64,000 nucleotides of DNA, taken from assembly GCA_023435025.1 (NCBI GenBank), contig JAEYSE010000020.1, positions 18,990 to 82,989 of the forward strand. The letters are read 5' to 3'. The notes beneath the pieces were generated by a model. The model was not told the origin of the DNA and ran no database searches. It worked only from the letters and a program-made list of their open reading frames with translations. Made by a program: the position numbers and the translations under genes. Of the stretch, positions 7,823 through 17,097 are shown in pieces (within the stretch, counting starts at the first letter, position 1; each line of letters opens with the position of its first letter). The stretch is from Bacillota bacterium. Lineage in GTDB: Bacteria > Bacillota > Clostridia > Christensenellales > CAG-138.

Positions 7823-9127
7823 TTACATATTGGGGTTCTGGTCGAGCCAATAGACCCAGAAGTCCTGAACGTCGAGGAATATGTCATACACGCCCTTCAT
7901 GTTGCCCGGTATGGCGCCGCTTTCCTTCACGGAGAACGGATTATTGGGGTTGACATAATCGTCGCGGATGGACCAGTTGCCCTGTTTGGTGAACGGCTCA
8001 AAGCCAATGCCCTGGCCGTCCGCTTCGCCCATCAGGAACCGGATGAAAAGGCGCGCGCCCGCGGGGTTGTCGCAGCCGGTTACCACATACAGGTAATTGC
8101 AGTTCTGCACGTTGGGATAGGGCAGAAGCTTCGTTACCCAATCAATGGTATAGCCGTTTTCCTCGCGGTTGGTGATCTTACCCGCAGAGCAGAAGCCCAG
8201 CCTGGGCTTACTCGGGTCGGTCGCGGCGTTGACGGCTTCCACGATTTCATCACCGTCGCCTATGAACGTCAGTTTCAGCTGCGAGAGCCTGTACAGGAAT
8301 TCATAGCCCGCGTTCTTTTCAGGGACGTTCGCGGTCTTCGTGCTGTCATAGGTATACTCTATGGGCTTGCCGTACTTGGCTTCATATGCCTGCGCCAGCT
8401 GATCGGCGTTGAGTATCATGCTGGAGTAGAATGTCAGGTAGGTGGGGTCGGCAGACAGGTTTTCGCATACGATATCATATTTCTGGTTGCCATTTGCGTC
8501 CAGTTCAATGATATCCCACCAGTTGGAGACCGGTGCGCCGTTGGGGAATGCCGTGGTGTTGTAATACCAGAAGTTCATGCTCGCATAGAACGGCATGCCG
8601 TAACCCAGCAGGCTGGGATCGATGTGCGAGACGATATCGCTGGGATAATACGTTTCAAGATAACCAAACGGGAAAAAGTCGTAGTAGATTTCGCCGTTGC
8701 CGTCCTTGCACTGCAGGACGTCCGCATTGATATTACCGGATTTCGCTTCAATCTCAATCTTGCTTACCGCTTCCCCCTGGTCCAGGTCGATGGCTTCGGC
8801 GGTCAGCCCCGGGTATGCTTCCATGAACGTATCACAGGTTTTCTGCATGCGGCTGGAAATGGTATAGACGGTTACCTTGCCGCCCTCCTTTTTTGCCTGC
8901 TCATAGAGCTCTGCCGATGTCATGTTGTTCCATTTGTCATCGGTAACCACATTGGAGTCAGTCGCCTCGGGCGCGGCGGTAGCTTCGGCGGCAGGGGCTG
9001 CTGGGGCTGCGGGCGCTGCGGGTTCCGGAGTAGGATTGCTGCTGGCGGGAGCTGTAGGCGTACATCCTACCAATGCCAATGTGCAAACCATTAATACAAC
9101 CAGGGTAAGCGTGAGCAGTTTCTTCAT
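7823..9127 (-). CDS. ABC transporter substrate-binding lipoprotein (system 2)
   Basis: 434 aa from the ATG at 9127, with AAAGGAGA in front; an in-frame start further upstream lacks a ribosome binding site. The signal ends in LVGC (Cys22 lipidated), followed by a Pro/Ala-rich linker to about residue 60. The mature domain opens SAELYEQAKKEGGKVTVYTISSR, typical of the FbpA/AfuA/PotD-like family, and has the family hinge strands FYASMNFWYYNTTAFP and VTGCDNPAGARLFIRFL. It delivers solute to the permease at 10326-12152. Gene order is permease, ATPase, binding protein, so the most-needed subunit is last and is followed by a strong hairpin. The substrate is not determinable; sugar phosphates are a reasonable candidate from context. 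Confidence 0.9.
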   Translation of the reverse strand: MKKLLTLTLVVLMVCTLALVGCTPTAPASSNPTPEPAAPAAPAAPAAEATAAPEATDSNVVTDDKWNNMTSAELYEQAKKEGGKVTVYTISSRMQKTCDTFMEAYPGLTAEAIDLDQGEAVSKIEIEAKSGNINADVLQCKDGNGEIYYDFFPFGYLETYYPSDIVSHIDPSLLGYGMPFYASMNFWYYNTTAFPNGAPVSNWWDIIELDANGNQKYDIVCENLSADPTYLTFYSSMILNADQLAQAYEAKYGKPIEYTYDSTKTANVPEKNAGYEFLYRLSQLKLTFIGDGDEIVEAVNAATDPSKPRLGFCSAGKITNREENGYTIDWVTKLLPYPNVQNCNYLYVVTGCDNPAGARLFIRFLMGEADGQGIGFEPFTKQGNWSIRDDYVNPNNPFSVKESGAIPGNMKGVYDIFLDVQDFWVYWLDQNPNM

Positions 9128-9161
9128 GGCTGTTCTCCTTTCAGTTATATAAACCCTGCGG

Positions 9162-10280
9162 TTATACCGCAAGCTTGATAAGCTTCCCGCATGCCTTGTC
9201 ATAAACATTGAGCTTTCCGGGATCTATAACCAAGCGCACCTTTTCGTTGATTTGGTAGTCCATGATGCCGATCTGCTTGGAAAGGAATTCGGCGTTGCCT
9301 ACGGTCAACGTAACCAGCGTTTCGGAGCCTGCGGGCTGGCTGGCGTAGATGCTTGCCTCTATCCCGTCGCCGGTGCCGCCCCGCTCAATACGTACCTGCT
9401 CGGGGCGCAGGCCGAACACGCAGGGGAACTCTCCGGAAGGCAGGGGCACATCCGACATGTCCTTTTTGCAGTAGCGGAACGTGCCAATCGCGCAGGCGGC
9501 GGTCAGATGATCGCCGTCGTAGGACGCGGTCCCCTGAAGGAAATTGATGCGGGGGTTGCCGATGAAGTCTGCCGCCATCAGGGTGCCGGGGTTCATATAC
9601 AGATCCAGCGGCGTTGCGACCTGGGCCAGTACACCCTCGGAATACAGCGCGATCTTGGTGGACATCGTAAGCGCCTCCACCTGGTCGTGCGTGACATATA
9701 TGATGGTGGTACCCATTTCGTTGTGCAGACGCTTCAATTCGGAACGCATGTCGATGCGCAGCTTGGCGTCCAGGTTAGATAGCGGTTCGTCCAATAGCAG
9801 CAGCTTCGGCTCGGAAGCGATGGCGCGGGCGATCGCCACGCGCTGCTGCTGGCCGCCGGAAAGCTCGTTGGGGTACCGCTTTTCGAATTCGCCGATCCGC
9901 ATCATTTCCAGCGCTCTTTTGACCATCTTGTCAATTTGGCTGGCGGACATTTTTTTAATCTTCAGGCCGAACGCCACGTTCTCGTATACCGTCATATGCG
10001 GCCAAAGGGCATAGCTTTGGAACACAAGGTTGAGCTCGCGTTTGCTCGGCTCCTCAAAATAGGCGAGGTCGCAGTTGATAACCTCCCGCCCGTCCATGCG
10101 CATAATGCCGTTCTGCGGCTTTTCAAGCCCCGAAACCACGCGCAGCGTGGTCGTCTTTCCGCAGCCTGACGGCCCCAATAGCGTCATGAAGTCTCCGTCT
10201 TCGATCGTCAGGGACAAATCCTTTAATACATGGTTGTCGCCGAAATACTTGTCAATATGCTCCAGTTCGATTCTACTCAT
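9162..10280 (-). CDS. ABC importer ATPase, PotA/FbpC type (system 2)
   Basis: 372 aa. Walker A GPSGCGKTT, Q-loop VFQSYALWPHM, signature LSGGQQQR, Walker B LLLDEP and switch THD are all canonical, with a C-terminal regulatory extension (FPCVFGLRPEQV). It is closely similar to the ATPase at 550-1677 along the whole length, including the extension. Start ATG at 10280 after AGAGAGG. It lies 45 nt after its permease and 34 nt before its binding protein. It acts in the cytoplasm as a homodimer on the fused permease. Confidence 0.93.
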   Translation of the reverse strand: MSRIELEHIDKYFGDNHVLKDLSLTIEDGDFMTLLGPSGCGKTTTLRVVSGLEKPQNGIMRMDGREVINCDLAYFEEPSKRELNLVFQSYALWPHMTVYENVAFGLKIKKMSASQIDKMVKRALEMMRIGEFEKRYPNELSGGQQQRVAIARAIASEPKLLLLDEPLSNLDAKLRIDMRSELKRLHNEMGTTIIYVTHDQVEALTMSTKIALYSEGVLAQVATPLDLYMNPGTLMAADFIGNPRINFLQGTASYDGDHLTAACAIGTFRYCKKDMSDVPLPSGEFPCVFGLRPEQVRIERGGTGDGIEASIYASQPAGSETLVTLTVGNAEFLSKQIGIMDYQINEKVRLVIDPGKLNVYDKACGKLIKLAV

Positions 10281-10325
10281 TGCGTATTTTCCTCTCTTTC
10301 CGCATTCACAAACGGCTTAAACTAA

Positions 10326-12152
10326 TCAACCCCAGCTCTTGCCGATATCGGCGCCGCCGAATTTATTGGCAACCCAGTAAGATACCAGCACGAATAAAAG
10401 CACACATACCGAGATCGCGTCAGCCATCTGGGGGAGCGCCTCGCGCGAATATTGGAATGCGAGATACGATAGCGTACGGTTCTCCGGTGTGATCAAAAGT
10501 ATAATAAGATCCAGTTCTTTCGCGATGCTGATGAATACAAGCATAAAACCCGAAAGGAAGCCCTGTTTCGCAAGCGGTATGATGATCCGCCCCATTCTTC
10601 GCCAGAAGCTCGCGCCTGCGATATCTGCGGCTTCCTCCAGCTCCACCCCGATCTGCATCATATTCGCGGTCCCCGCACGGCTTGCGAATGGGAAGTGCTT
10701 GACCACGCTTGCCAGCACGAGCAGCGTGAATGTGCCGTACAGGGATGGAATAATGCCGTGCGGCATGCTCCACATGGCGAGGTAGATCGCCGCAAACGCG
10801 ATGGCTGGCATCAGGTACGGGATAAACACGAGCTGCTCGGTGAGCTTCCCATACCATTTCCCACGGCCGCGAGAGCTGATATATCCCAGGAACTGCCCGC
10901 AAAACGCCGTGATAATCGATGAGATAAGTGTGAGTTTGATCGTGTTCCACAGGCCCCTTGAGAATTCCTGATTTTTGAATATGCCCGGATAATGGCTGGT
11001 GGTGCTGGAAAAATCAGCGTCGCCAATCCAGTTGTATAGCGTCAGGTTGTCTAGCCCGTAACCTGCGCCCGTGCTTTTCTGGAACGTTTCCATGACCAGT
11101 ATGAACATGGGCATGAACATGGCGATGACCAGAAACAGGGCCAGGAATATCATGATATACGGCTTGGCCTTGCCCAGCGGGATGAGAGCGTGCTTGGTGC
11201 CCTTGCCGCCGAGCGTTTCATAGGACTTTCGTGTGCCCACCAGCCGCTGGTTCGCGAATATGGTGCCCGATGCCAGAACGATTAAAAGCAGCGCCATTGC
11301 GTAGCCAAGCCCTGCCTGCCTACCGTTGATGCAGTCGTGCATTTTGGTGGCCAGCGTGAAGTAGCCGATGCGCAAGCCCAGGTTGGCGGCCACGCCGAAG
11401 GAACCCACGGATTTTGAAAGCGTCATGATGGTTGCGGATAGCACCGCGGGGGCGACTAGAGGCAGCGTAATGCTTTTTAATATCTGCAGCTTGCTTGCAC
11501 CCTGTATTTCGCCCATTTCTTCAAGTTCGCTGTTGACGGAGCGGAGAGAGCTTGAAACCATAATGTAAGAGAAGGCGTAATAGTGCAGCACCATGACCAG
11601 TATGATCGCCACCGGACCATACGCCAGCCAGTCCGGTATGGTCAGCCCCAGGCCCTCTAAAAAGCCGGGCGAGCCGCTTCTTGCGTTGCGGAATACCGCA
11701 AGCCAGGACATCGCTTTGCACCAGGACGGTATCATGTAGGGAACAATGATGCCGATGGAAAGAAATTTCTTCCCCGGTAAATCGCTGCGCACCATTACCC
11801 AGGCAAGTATCGAGCCTAGTGGTACGGAAATGAGCGCCGTAAAAAAGCCTATAATCAGGGAGTTGATCAGCGGCTTCCAGAGCGTAGCTGAGGAAAGGTT
11901 GCTCGCGAAAAGCTGCTTCCAATAATAGAGCGTGAAGTCCCCAACCTTGCCGTCCACACGCCTTAATTCACTCGCTGCGAGCGTGAATGTGGTCCGGAGC
12001 ATCTCGATAAGTGGGATAACGATCAGCACAATTAACAGCACAAGGGAAATCAGCACAATCATGTTGAACGGATTCTTAACGACCTGCAGGACCTTGTTTT
12101 TGATCTTCACTGTGGACCAGGGCTTCTTGGCCTGTTTACCGCTCACGTTCAC
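10326..12152 (-). CDS. ABC importer fused permease, FbpB/AfuB type (system 2)
   Basis: 608 aa, two fused permease halves with about 12 helices. EAA loops are seen at ELEEMGEIQGASKLQILKSI and ELEEAADIAGASFWRRMGRI. The start is a GTG at 12152 with AGAGGTG upstream. It is co-linear with the permease at 1684-3522, supporting duplication of a permease-ATPase-binding protein unit. It follows the HAD gene at 12200-12982 by 47 nt and probably shares its promoter at 13117-13145. Confidence 0.92.
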   Translation of the reverse strand: MNVSGKQAKKPWSTVKIKNKVLQVVKNPFNMIVLISLVLLIVLIVIPLIEMLRTTFTLAASELRRVDGKVGDFTLYYWKQLFASNLSSATLWKPLINSLIIGFFTALISVPLGSILAWVMVRSDLPGKKFLSIGIIVPYMIPSWCKAMSWLAVFRNARSGSPGFLEGLGLTIPDWLAYGPVAIILVMVLHYYAFSYIMVSSSLRSVNSELEEMGEIQGASKLQILKSITLPLVAPAVLSATIMTLSKSVGSFGVAANLGLRIGYFTLATKMHDCINGRQAGLGYAMALLLIVLASGTIFANQRLVGTRKSYETLGGKGTKHALIPLGKAKPYIMIFLALFLVIAMFMPMFILVMETFQKSTGAGYGLDNLTLYNWIGDADFSSTTSHYPGIFKNQEFSRGLWNTIKLTLISSIITAFCGQFLGYISSRGRGKWYGKLTEQLVFIPYLMPAIAFAAIYLAMWSMPHGIIPSLYGTFTLLVLASVVKHFPFASRAGTANMMQIGVELEEAADIAGASFWRRMGRIIIPLAKQGFLSGFMLVFISIAKELDLIILLITPENRTLSYLAFQYSREALPQMADAISVCVLLFVLVSYWVANKFGGADIGKSWG

Positions 12153-12199
12153 ACCTCTTTCTTTCTGGGTAGAAATTTGCCTGTATGGCGGCCTTCGTT

Positions 12200-12982
12200 T
12201 TAGTGGCTTTCATTACGATGGCTTTCATTATAGGACCGGATAATGCCGATAACCTCCGGCAGCGCTTTTATGGTATAGTCCGGCTGGTAGCCGCACCCTT
12301 CAAGCTTGCGTTCACGTTCCAGCACATGCGGCTTTGCTTCGCTGAACAATATGCGTATCATCAGGCCCCATCCCGCGTTCTTTACGCCGATGACGTCCCG
12401 TGAAATGGTATCTCCCACATAGGCCATTTCCTCGGCCTTCAAACCCATGGAATTCCTGCAAAGATCGAATATTCGCCTGTCCGGCTTTCTCAGTCCGCAT
12501 ACGCTGGATAGGAGTATATACTCAAAGTAGCCGGAAACGCCGTATTCCTGCAGGAAATGAGGCGCATACGTCCTCGAAAGCGTGTTGCTGAGTATGGCCA
12601 AGCGCATGCCCTGCTCTCGTAGACCCTGCAGGCACTCGTGCAGGCCCTCTCGCGGAGCGTCTTGCGCGTGGTTACACCAAAGAAAGCTTAAGTCCTCTGA
12701 AATGGGGAACAGCTGCTCTGTTGTCGCGCCATAATCCTTTAAAAAGAAGTTACGCCATGCCTCAAGCGGGGGGATTTCCTCTACCAGTTGTTCGGAAGCA
12801 CGCTTGCGGGCATGGTCGGCTTCCGAGAGTTTTAAGGCGAAAGTCTCGACTGGGTCGGGTATGCGAACTCCTCGGAGCTCAAGAAGATTTTTGATCTTTC
12901 TCGCACAGAGAAGGTGTCGTTTCGGGTCTTCTGTCAATGTGTGAATGACGCCGCCCATATCAAATACAACTGCCTGAATCAA
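12200..12982 (-). CDS. HAD-superfamily hydrolase, first gene of the importer operon
   Basis: 260 aa if the TTG at 12982 is used. I prefer it because AAGGCGG lies 9 nt upstream and the protein then begins MIQAVVFDMGG, like its relatives (MIDTVLFDMGG); a GTG at 12991 or an ATG further upstream are alternatives. Motif I is FDMGGVI with Gly in place of the second Asp, motif II ILSNTL, motif III GLRKPD, motif IV YVGDTISRD. Probable small-molecule phosphatase. As the promoter-proximal gene it would be controlled by the LacI-type operator at 13084-13097. Confidence 0.82.
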   Translation of the reverse strand: MIQAVVFDMGGVIHTLTEDPKRHLLCARKIKNLLELRGVRIPDPVETFALKLSEADHARKRASEQLVEEIPPLEAWRNFFLKDYGATTEQLFPISEDLSFLWCNHAQDAPREGLHECLQGLREQGMRLAILSNTLSRTYAPHFLQEYGVSGYFEYILLSSVCGLRKPDRRIFDLCRNSMGLKAEEMAYVGDTISRDVIGVKNAGWGLMIRILFSEAKPHVLERERKLEGCGYQPDYTIKALPEVIGIIRSYNESHRNESH

Positions 12983-13083
12983 AGAGTTCACCCGCCTTGC
13001 GGTTTGGTTTAAAGGTAGGACTGGAATGGAATAGCGGTCTGAATTATGTGACAATTAGAATGACAGTGGATTGGAATGGTTTA

Positions 13084-13097
13084 TGCAAACGATTGCG
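13084..13097 (-). promoter_or_regulatory. LacI/cre-like operator upstream of the importer operon
   Basis: TGCAAACGATTGCG, an imperfect palindrome centred on CG. It matches the sites at 19764-19777 and 23891-23904. It lies just downstream of the -10 at 13117-13122, where a bound repressor would block transcription. It also fits the cre consensus TGNAANCGNTNNCA at all but the last base, so CcpA control is an alternative. Confidence 0.65.
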
Positions 13098-13116
13098 TTA
13101 AAAATTATTTGTACTT

Positions 13117-13145
13117 ATCATAATGGCATATCTTTATTCTGTCAA
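13117..13145 (-). promoter_or_regulatory. Sigma-A-type promoter of the importer operon
   Basis: Read on the minus strand: -35 TTGACA at 13145-13140, 17-nt spacer, -10 TATGAT at 13122-13117. This is a near-consensus vegetative promoter. The predicted transcription start is around 13110, immediately before the operator. Confidence 0.75.
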
Positions 13146-13379
13146 TTGCTTTTTTATGTTCAATTTTAAATAAAACACGGTTTCTCCCTAATTATCGGCA
13201 AAATACTAGTATAAACAGCTAAAACAGGACCGTTCGCGGCGTTTGTTGGGCAGGGAGCATCTCCCAGGCGGAAGGGAAGCATTGCATCGTTTGGGGGAAG
13301 ATTTTTGCGGCATTTTATGCATACGTTTACGAATGTCGGTTCTTCATGACAGGGGCCCGAGGCATATGCCCGAATGTCG

Positions 13380-15137
13380 TTACCGAATTTCAAACTGCGA
13401 AGCGTACAGGCTTGCATACATGCCTCCAGCCCGCAAAAGGTCCTCATGCTTGCCCTGTTCCACGATCCGCCCATGGTCCATCACAAGTATCAGATCCGCG
13501 CGCTCAATTGTAGAAAGCCTATGTGCGATGACAAAGCATGTCTTTCCATGCATCAGCTTTTTCATCGCTTCGTTGATTTCAATCTCAGTCGCAGTATCCA
13601 CATTGGAGGTCGCCTCGTCCAGTATCAGCATGCTGGCGTCCAGCAGCATGGCGCGGGCGATGGTCAAAAGCTGCTTCTGGCCTTTTGATATATTGAGGCT
13701 GTCATCGGAAAGCAGGGTATCATATCCGTCGGGCAGCGACATGATGAAATTGTGGATTTTCGCGGCCTTTGCGGCCTCCTGCACGCGCGCTAATGTGGCG
13801 TTCTCGCTCCCATAAGCGAGGTTCTCGTAAATGGTCCCATAAAACAGCCACGTATCCTGTAGCACCATGGCATAGGCCCGCCGCAGCTGCTTGCGGGCCA
13901 TGTCACGCACATCGCTGCCGTCCACCAATATGCGCCCGCCGCTCACGTCATAAAACCGCATCAACAGGTTTACGATTGTCGTCTTGCCCGCGCCCGTGGG
14001 GCCCACAATTGCAGTTAAGGTGCCGCTTTTTACGTCCGCCGTCAAATCGTGCAGGATGTCGATATCCTGCTCATACCCGAACTTCACATGCTGCAGATTG
14101 ATATCCCCTTGGGGGGAAAACGGAGCATCTTCCGCTGTTTCACCCGTCGGCTCCGGCTCCTCGTCAATCAGCCGGAACACCCGCTGTGCTGCGGCCACCG
14201 CCGCTTGTATTTCTGTAATAATATTTGCCGCCTCGCGAATCGGCCCAGAAAACTTGCGCGAATATAGAATGAATGAGGAGATATTGCCCAAAGAGATGCT
14301 GCCGGCAATATAAAGGAGCGCCCCAAACACGCTGATAAACGACAGCGACATGTTGTTGATGAAATTGACCAAAGGTCCCAAAATCCTACTTTCATAATCC
14401 GCCCGGTAGTTCGCTTCTATCGCCGCGTCGTTGCGCTCGCGGAACCGCTCGATCTGTTCTGCCTCCCTGCCGTAGGCGCGAATGGTCCTTTGGCCGGAAA
14501 TGCTTTCTTCCACGAACCCGTTGAGTTTGCCCAGCTTTTCCGAACGGAGCAGGTACAAGGGATGCTGCCGCTTGACCTGTCGCCCCGTAAACAGCATGGT
14601 AAGGGGAACCGCCGCTAAGAACACGCAGGAAAGCAGCGGGGAAATAACGAGCAGCATGATAAAGGATCCAACGACCGTTACCACCGAGGTGCAGACCTGC
14701 ATGAGATCGGTGGAAAGCGACGAGTTGATTGTGTCGATATCGAAACAGACGCGGCTGATAATATCCCCCGACGGATGCGTATCGAAGTATTTCACCGGCA
14801 GATCCACCAGTTTGTGGAACACATCCTTGCGCAGCTCATAGGAAACCTGTTGGCTTAAATTGATCAGGCCCACCGAGAGCCAATAGGAAAGCGTTGAGGA
14901 AAGCGCGAAGCAAATTACCATCAGGCCGCAGTTTAGGAAGATACGGGAAAAGTCAACATTGCCTGATGTTATGCCTATGGCGTCCACGGCGCGGCCGGAC
15001 AGAAACGGAATAGCGAGCTCAAGCGCATTGGCGGCAAGCATGGCCACAAAGAGCAGAATCAGCCTACCGCGCTTGGTTTTTAAGTACTTCCACAGCCTTT
15101 TAAGGGTTGCAAATATGCCGCTAAGCCGTTCTTTCAT
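13380..15137 (-). CDS. Heterodimeric ABC exporter, subunit with consensus catalytic residues
   Basis: 585 aa: six-helix exporter domain (about 1-320) fused to an ATPase domain (Walker A GPTGAGKTT, Walker B MLILDEATSNVD with catalytic Glu, switch His in VIAHRLST). Its signature is NISKGQKQ rather than LSGGQ. The partner at 15134-16846 has the complementary pattern, as in BmrCD/TM287-288-type heterodimers with one degenerate ATP site. The ATG overlaps the partner's stop (ATGA). It likely exports a drug, lipid or peptide; the substrate is not predictable. Confidence 0.9.
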   Translation of the reverse strand: MKERLSGIFATLKRLWKYLKTKRGRLILLFVAMLAANALELAIPFLSGRAVDAIGITSGNVDFSRIFLNCGLMVICFALSSTLSYWLSVGLINLSQQVSYELRKDVFHKLVDLPVKYFDTHPSGDIISRVCFDIDTINSSLSTDLMQVCTSVVTVVGSFIMLLVISPLLSCVFLAAVPLTMLFTGRQVKRQHPLYLLRSEKLGKLNGFVEESISGQRTIRAYGREAEQIERFRERNDAAIEANYRADYESRILGPLVNFINNMSLSFISVFGALLYIAGSISLGNISSFILYSRKFSGPIREAANIITEIQAAVAAAQRVFRLIDEEPEPTGETAEDAPFSPQGDINLQHVKFGYEQDIDILHDLTADVKSGTLTAIVGPTGAGKTTIVNLLMRFYDVSGGRILVDGSDVRDMARKQLRRAYAMVLQDTWLFYGTIYENLAYGSENATLARVQEAAKAAKIHNFIMSLPDGYDTLLSDDSLNISKGQKQLLTIARAMLLDASMLILDEATSNVDTATEIEINEAMKKLMHGKTCFVIAHRLSTIERADLILVMDHGRIVEQGKHEDLLRAGGMYASLYASQFEIR

Positions 15138-16846
15138 ATCGCCGCCCCTCCCATCTGCACCTGCGCGATCTTTCGGTAGCTTTCGCAGGTGTCCATCAGG
15201 TGCCTGTGGGTTCCGGCTCCTTCAATTTGCCCGTCCGCGAGCACCAGGATGTGGTCGGCGTTGCATACGGAGCTGATCCGCTCCGAGATAATCACCGTTG
15301 TTGTGTCGCTGTATTCCCCGCTGATGGCGGCGCGCAGCAGGGCGTCCGTACGGTAATCGAGCGCGCTTTCAGCGTCGTCCAATATCAATATTTCCGGGGT
15401 TCCGGCTAACGCCCGGGCGATTAAAAGCCGCTGCTTCTGGCCGCCGCTCAAATTCGCCCCCCGGATATCGATCATGTGATTGTAACCGCCGGAAAGCCCC
15501 AGTATAAACTCCTCCGCCTGCGCGGCGCGGGCGGCTTTTTCCACCTCCGCTTGCGGGATATTGCGCATAAAGGAGATGTTTTCGTATACGCTGTCGTTCA
15601 AAAGCACGTCGTTCTGGAACACTACGCCAAAACGGCCGGACAGCTCGCTTTGGGGAATACCGCTTATAAGATCCCCGCCTATCCGGATGCTTCCGCCCTG
15701 CGCTTCATAAAGCCGCATCAACAGGCTCACTAGCGTCGTCTTTCCGCTTCCGGTGGGGCCGATGATGCCAAGCGTCTCCCCTCGTTTGACACAGAAGGAA
15801 ATGCCCGTGAGATCATTTTGCTTGCCATTATACGAAAAGCTGACGTCGTCAAAACGGATGTGGCAGTCATCGTCCACATGCGCTCGGTTTCCCGTCGCTT
15901 TGGCTTCGTCCTTTAATAGTACTTCCTCCACGCGGTTCATGGAGGCGCTGCCCCTGGACCAGATGGCGAACATTTTTGTAATGGAAAGCGCCGCGTTGAT
16001 GACGATTGTATAGTATGAAAGAAAGGCGATGATTTTGCCCACCTGCATCAGCCCCGCCTGCACGCGGTACGCGCCTACCAGGATTACCAGCGTCAGCCCG
16101 ATGTTCAGAATAAGGCTCATCATCGGGTTGGTAGAGGCCACAACCCGCCCCGCCTTTTTTTCAATGTCCGCAACGCCCTCGTTTACTTTGGCGAACCTTT
16201 GCTTTTCATAACCTGTCTTTGAGAGCGCCTTAATAACACGCACCCCCACCGCGTTTTCGCGTAAGATGCGAACCAAGCCCTCAATTTTTTGCTGCGCCTC
16301 GCGATAAAGCGGGGTGCTCCTTTTATACACCCACCGGATCAGAACGATCAAAGCCGGGGTCATCAGAAGCTGTATGAGCGCCATTGCGGGCTCCATCGTA
16401 AAGGAAAGCGTAATCCCTCCCACGATCAAAAGCGGCGTGCGGACCCCCAGGCGCTGCATCCTGTCTAGCAGCGTATGGATATTGTACGTATCGTTGGTGA
16501 GTCTGGATATCAAAGAAGGTAGCGCGAACCGGTTCATATCCGGAAAGGACAGGCGGGAGATCTTTGCAAACAGGTCAAAGCGGAGTTCCCTCGTAATATC
16601 GCGGGATACCTTGGCCGCCATGCGGTTTGCCCAGACATTGAAGGAAAATGCGATTCCCGCGCAGATAGCCATCAGCCCGCCATACAGATATACCGCTTTG
16701 ACGTCCTTGACTGGTACGACCTCATCAATCACGTAAGCAAGCAGCCACGGCAATACCAGATCCATCATTGTGCCGATAAACTTAATGAGCAGGCCAAAGG
16801 ACATCCTGCCGATAAAAGGTTTTAAATACTGGCGGACAATATGCAT
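15134..16846 (-). CDS. Heterodimeric ABC exporter, subunit with degenerate catalytic residues
   Basis: 570 aa, exporter membrane domain plus ATPase. Walker A GPTGSGKTT and signature NLSGGQKQR are intact. The Walker B catalytic Glu is Asp (ILILDDAESALD), and the switch region reads IISERISS, so His is replaced by Glu. Together with the partner's weak signature this predicts one inactive and one active ATP site in the dimer. Start ATG at 16846 with GAGGAG upstream. No regulator gene is adjacent; the 251-nt gap upstream shows no clear promoter. Confidence 0.9.
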   Translation of the reverse strand: MHIVRQYLKPFIGRMSFGLLIKFIGTMMDLVLPWLLAYVIDEVVPVKDVKAVYLYGGLMAICAGIAFSFNVWANRMAAKVSRDITRELRFDLFAKISRLSFPDMNRFALPSLISRLTNDTYNIHTLLDRMQRLGVRTPLLIVGGITLSFTMEPAMALIQLLMTPALIVLIRWVYKRSTPLYREAQQKIEGLVRILRENAVGVRVIKALSKTGYEKQRFAKVNEGVADIEKKAGRVVASTNPMMSLILNIGLTLVILVGAYRVQAGLMQVGKIIAFLSYYTIVINAALSITKMFAIWSRGSASMNRVEEVLLKDEAKATGNRAHVDDDCHIRFDDVSFSYNGKQNDLTGISFCVKRGETLGIIGPTGSGKTTLVSLLMRLYEAQGGSIRIGGDLISGIPQSELSGRFGVVFQNDVLLNDSVYENISFMRNIPQAEVEKAARAAQAEEFILGLSGGYNHMIDIRGANLSGGQKQRLLIARALAGTPEILILDDAESALDYRTDALLRAAISGEYSDTTTVIISERISSVCNADHILVLADGQIEGAGTHRHLMDTCESYRKIAQVQMGGAAI

Positions 16847-17097
16847 GTCGGCTCCTCAGGATTGCGGCTGATGCCGCTTCAATCACCCGGGAACGGGGGC
16901 GCGTTTTTGTTGAACCGCAGACCAGAAAGGTAAGTAAGAAGCGGGAAGGGCTTAATTTTCCTCCATAGATCAGGCACTCGCTTAGCCATGATTTCAAGCG
17001 CTAAAAGCTGAGGTCCTGCAGGCAAAACAATTCAAACCAAAACACTGCAATCCCTCTCCGCTTAAAATTTTGAATGCTAGAAAAAATGTCCCGACGG

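Larger units (their letters stand above)
12983..13379. other. Intergenic region: promoter and operator for the importer operon
   Basis: This 397-nt gap holds the promoter at 13117-13145 and operator at 13084-13097 driving the leftward operon. From about 13150 to 13379, downstream of the ABC exporter stop, I see no convincing gene, RNA or terminator hairpin. Open frames there are short and lack ribosome binding sites. Confidence 0.6.

Noticed and set aside
7712..9094. Long open frame on the plus strand opposite the system 2 binding-protein gene (460 codons)
   Set aside because: It is antisense to a clear lipoprotein gene with a ribosome binding site; the frame is open because of codon bias in the real gene and shows no domain.
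13166..13474. Minus-strand frame with several cysteines overlapping the end of the exporter gene
   Set aside because: Half of it overlaps a well-supported exporter C-terminus in another frame, it has no ribosome binding site, and the cysteine spacing fits no known zinc motif.
16876..16986. Possible 36-codon leader peptide upstream of the exporter (starts MAKRVPDLW)
   Set aside because: No Shine-Dalgarno sequence before its ATG and no attenuator hairpin between it and the exporter start.
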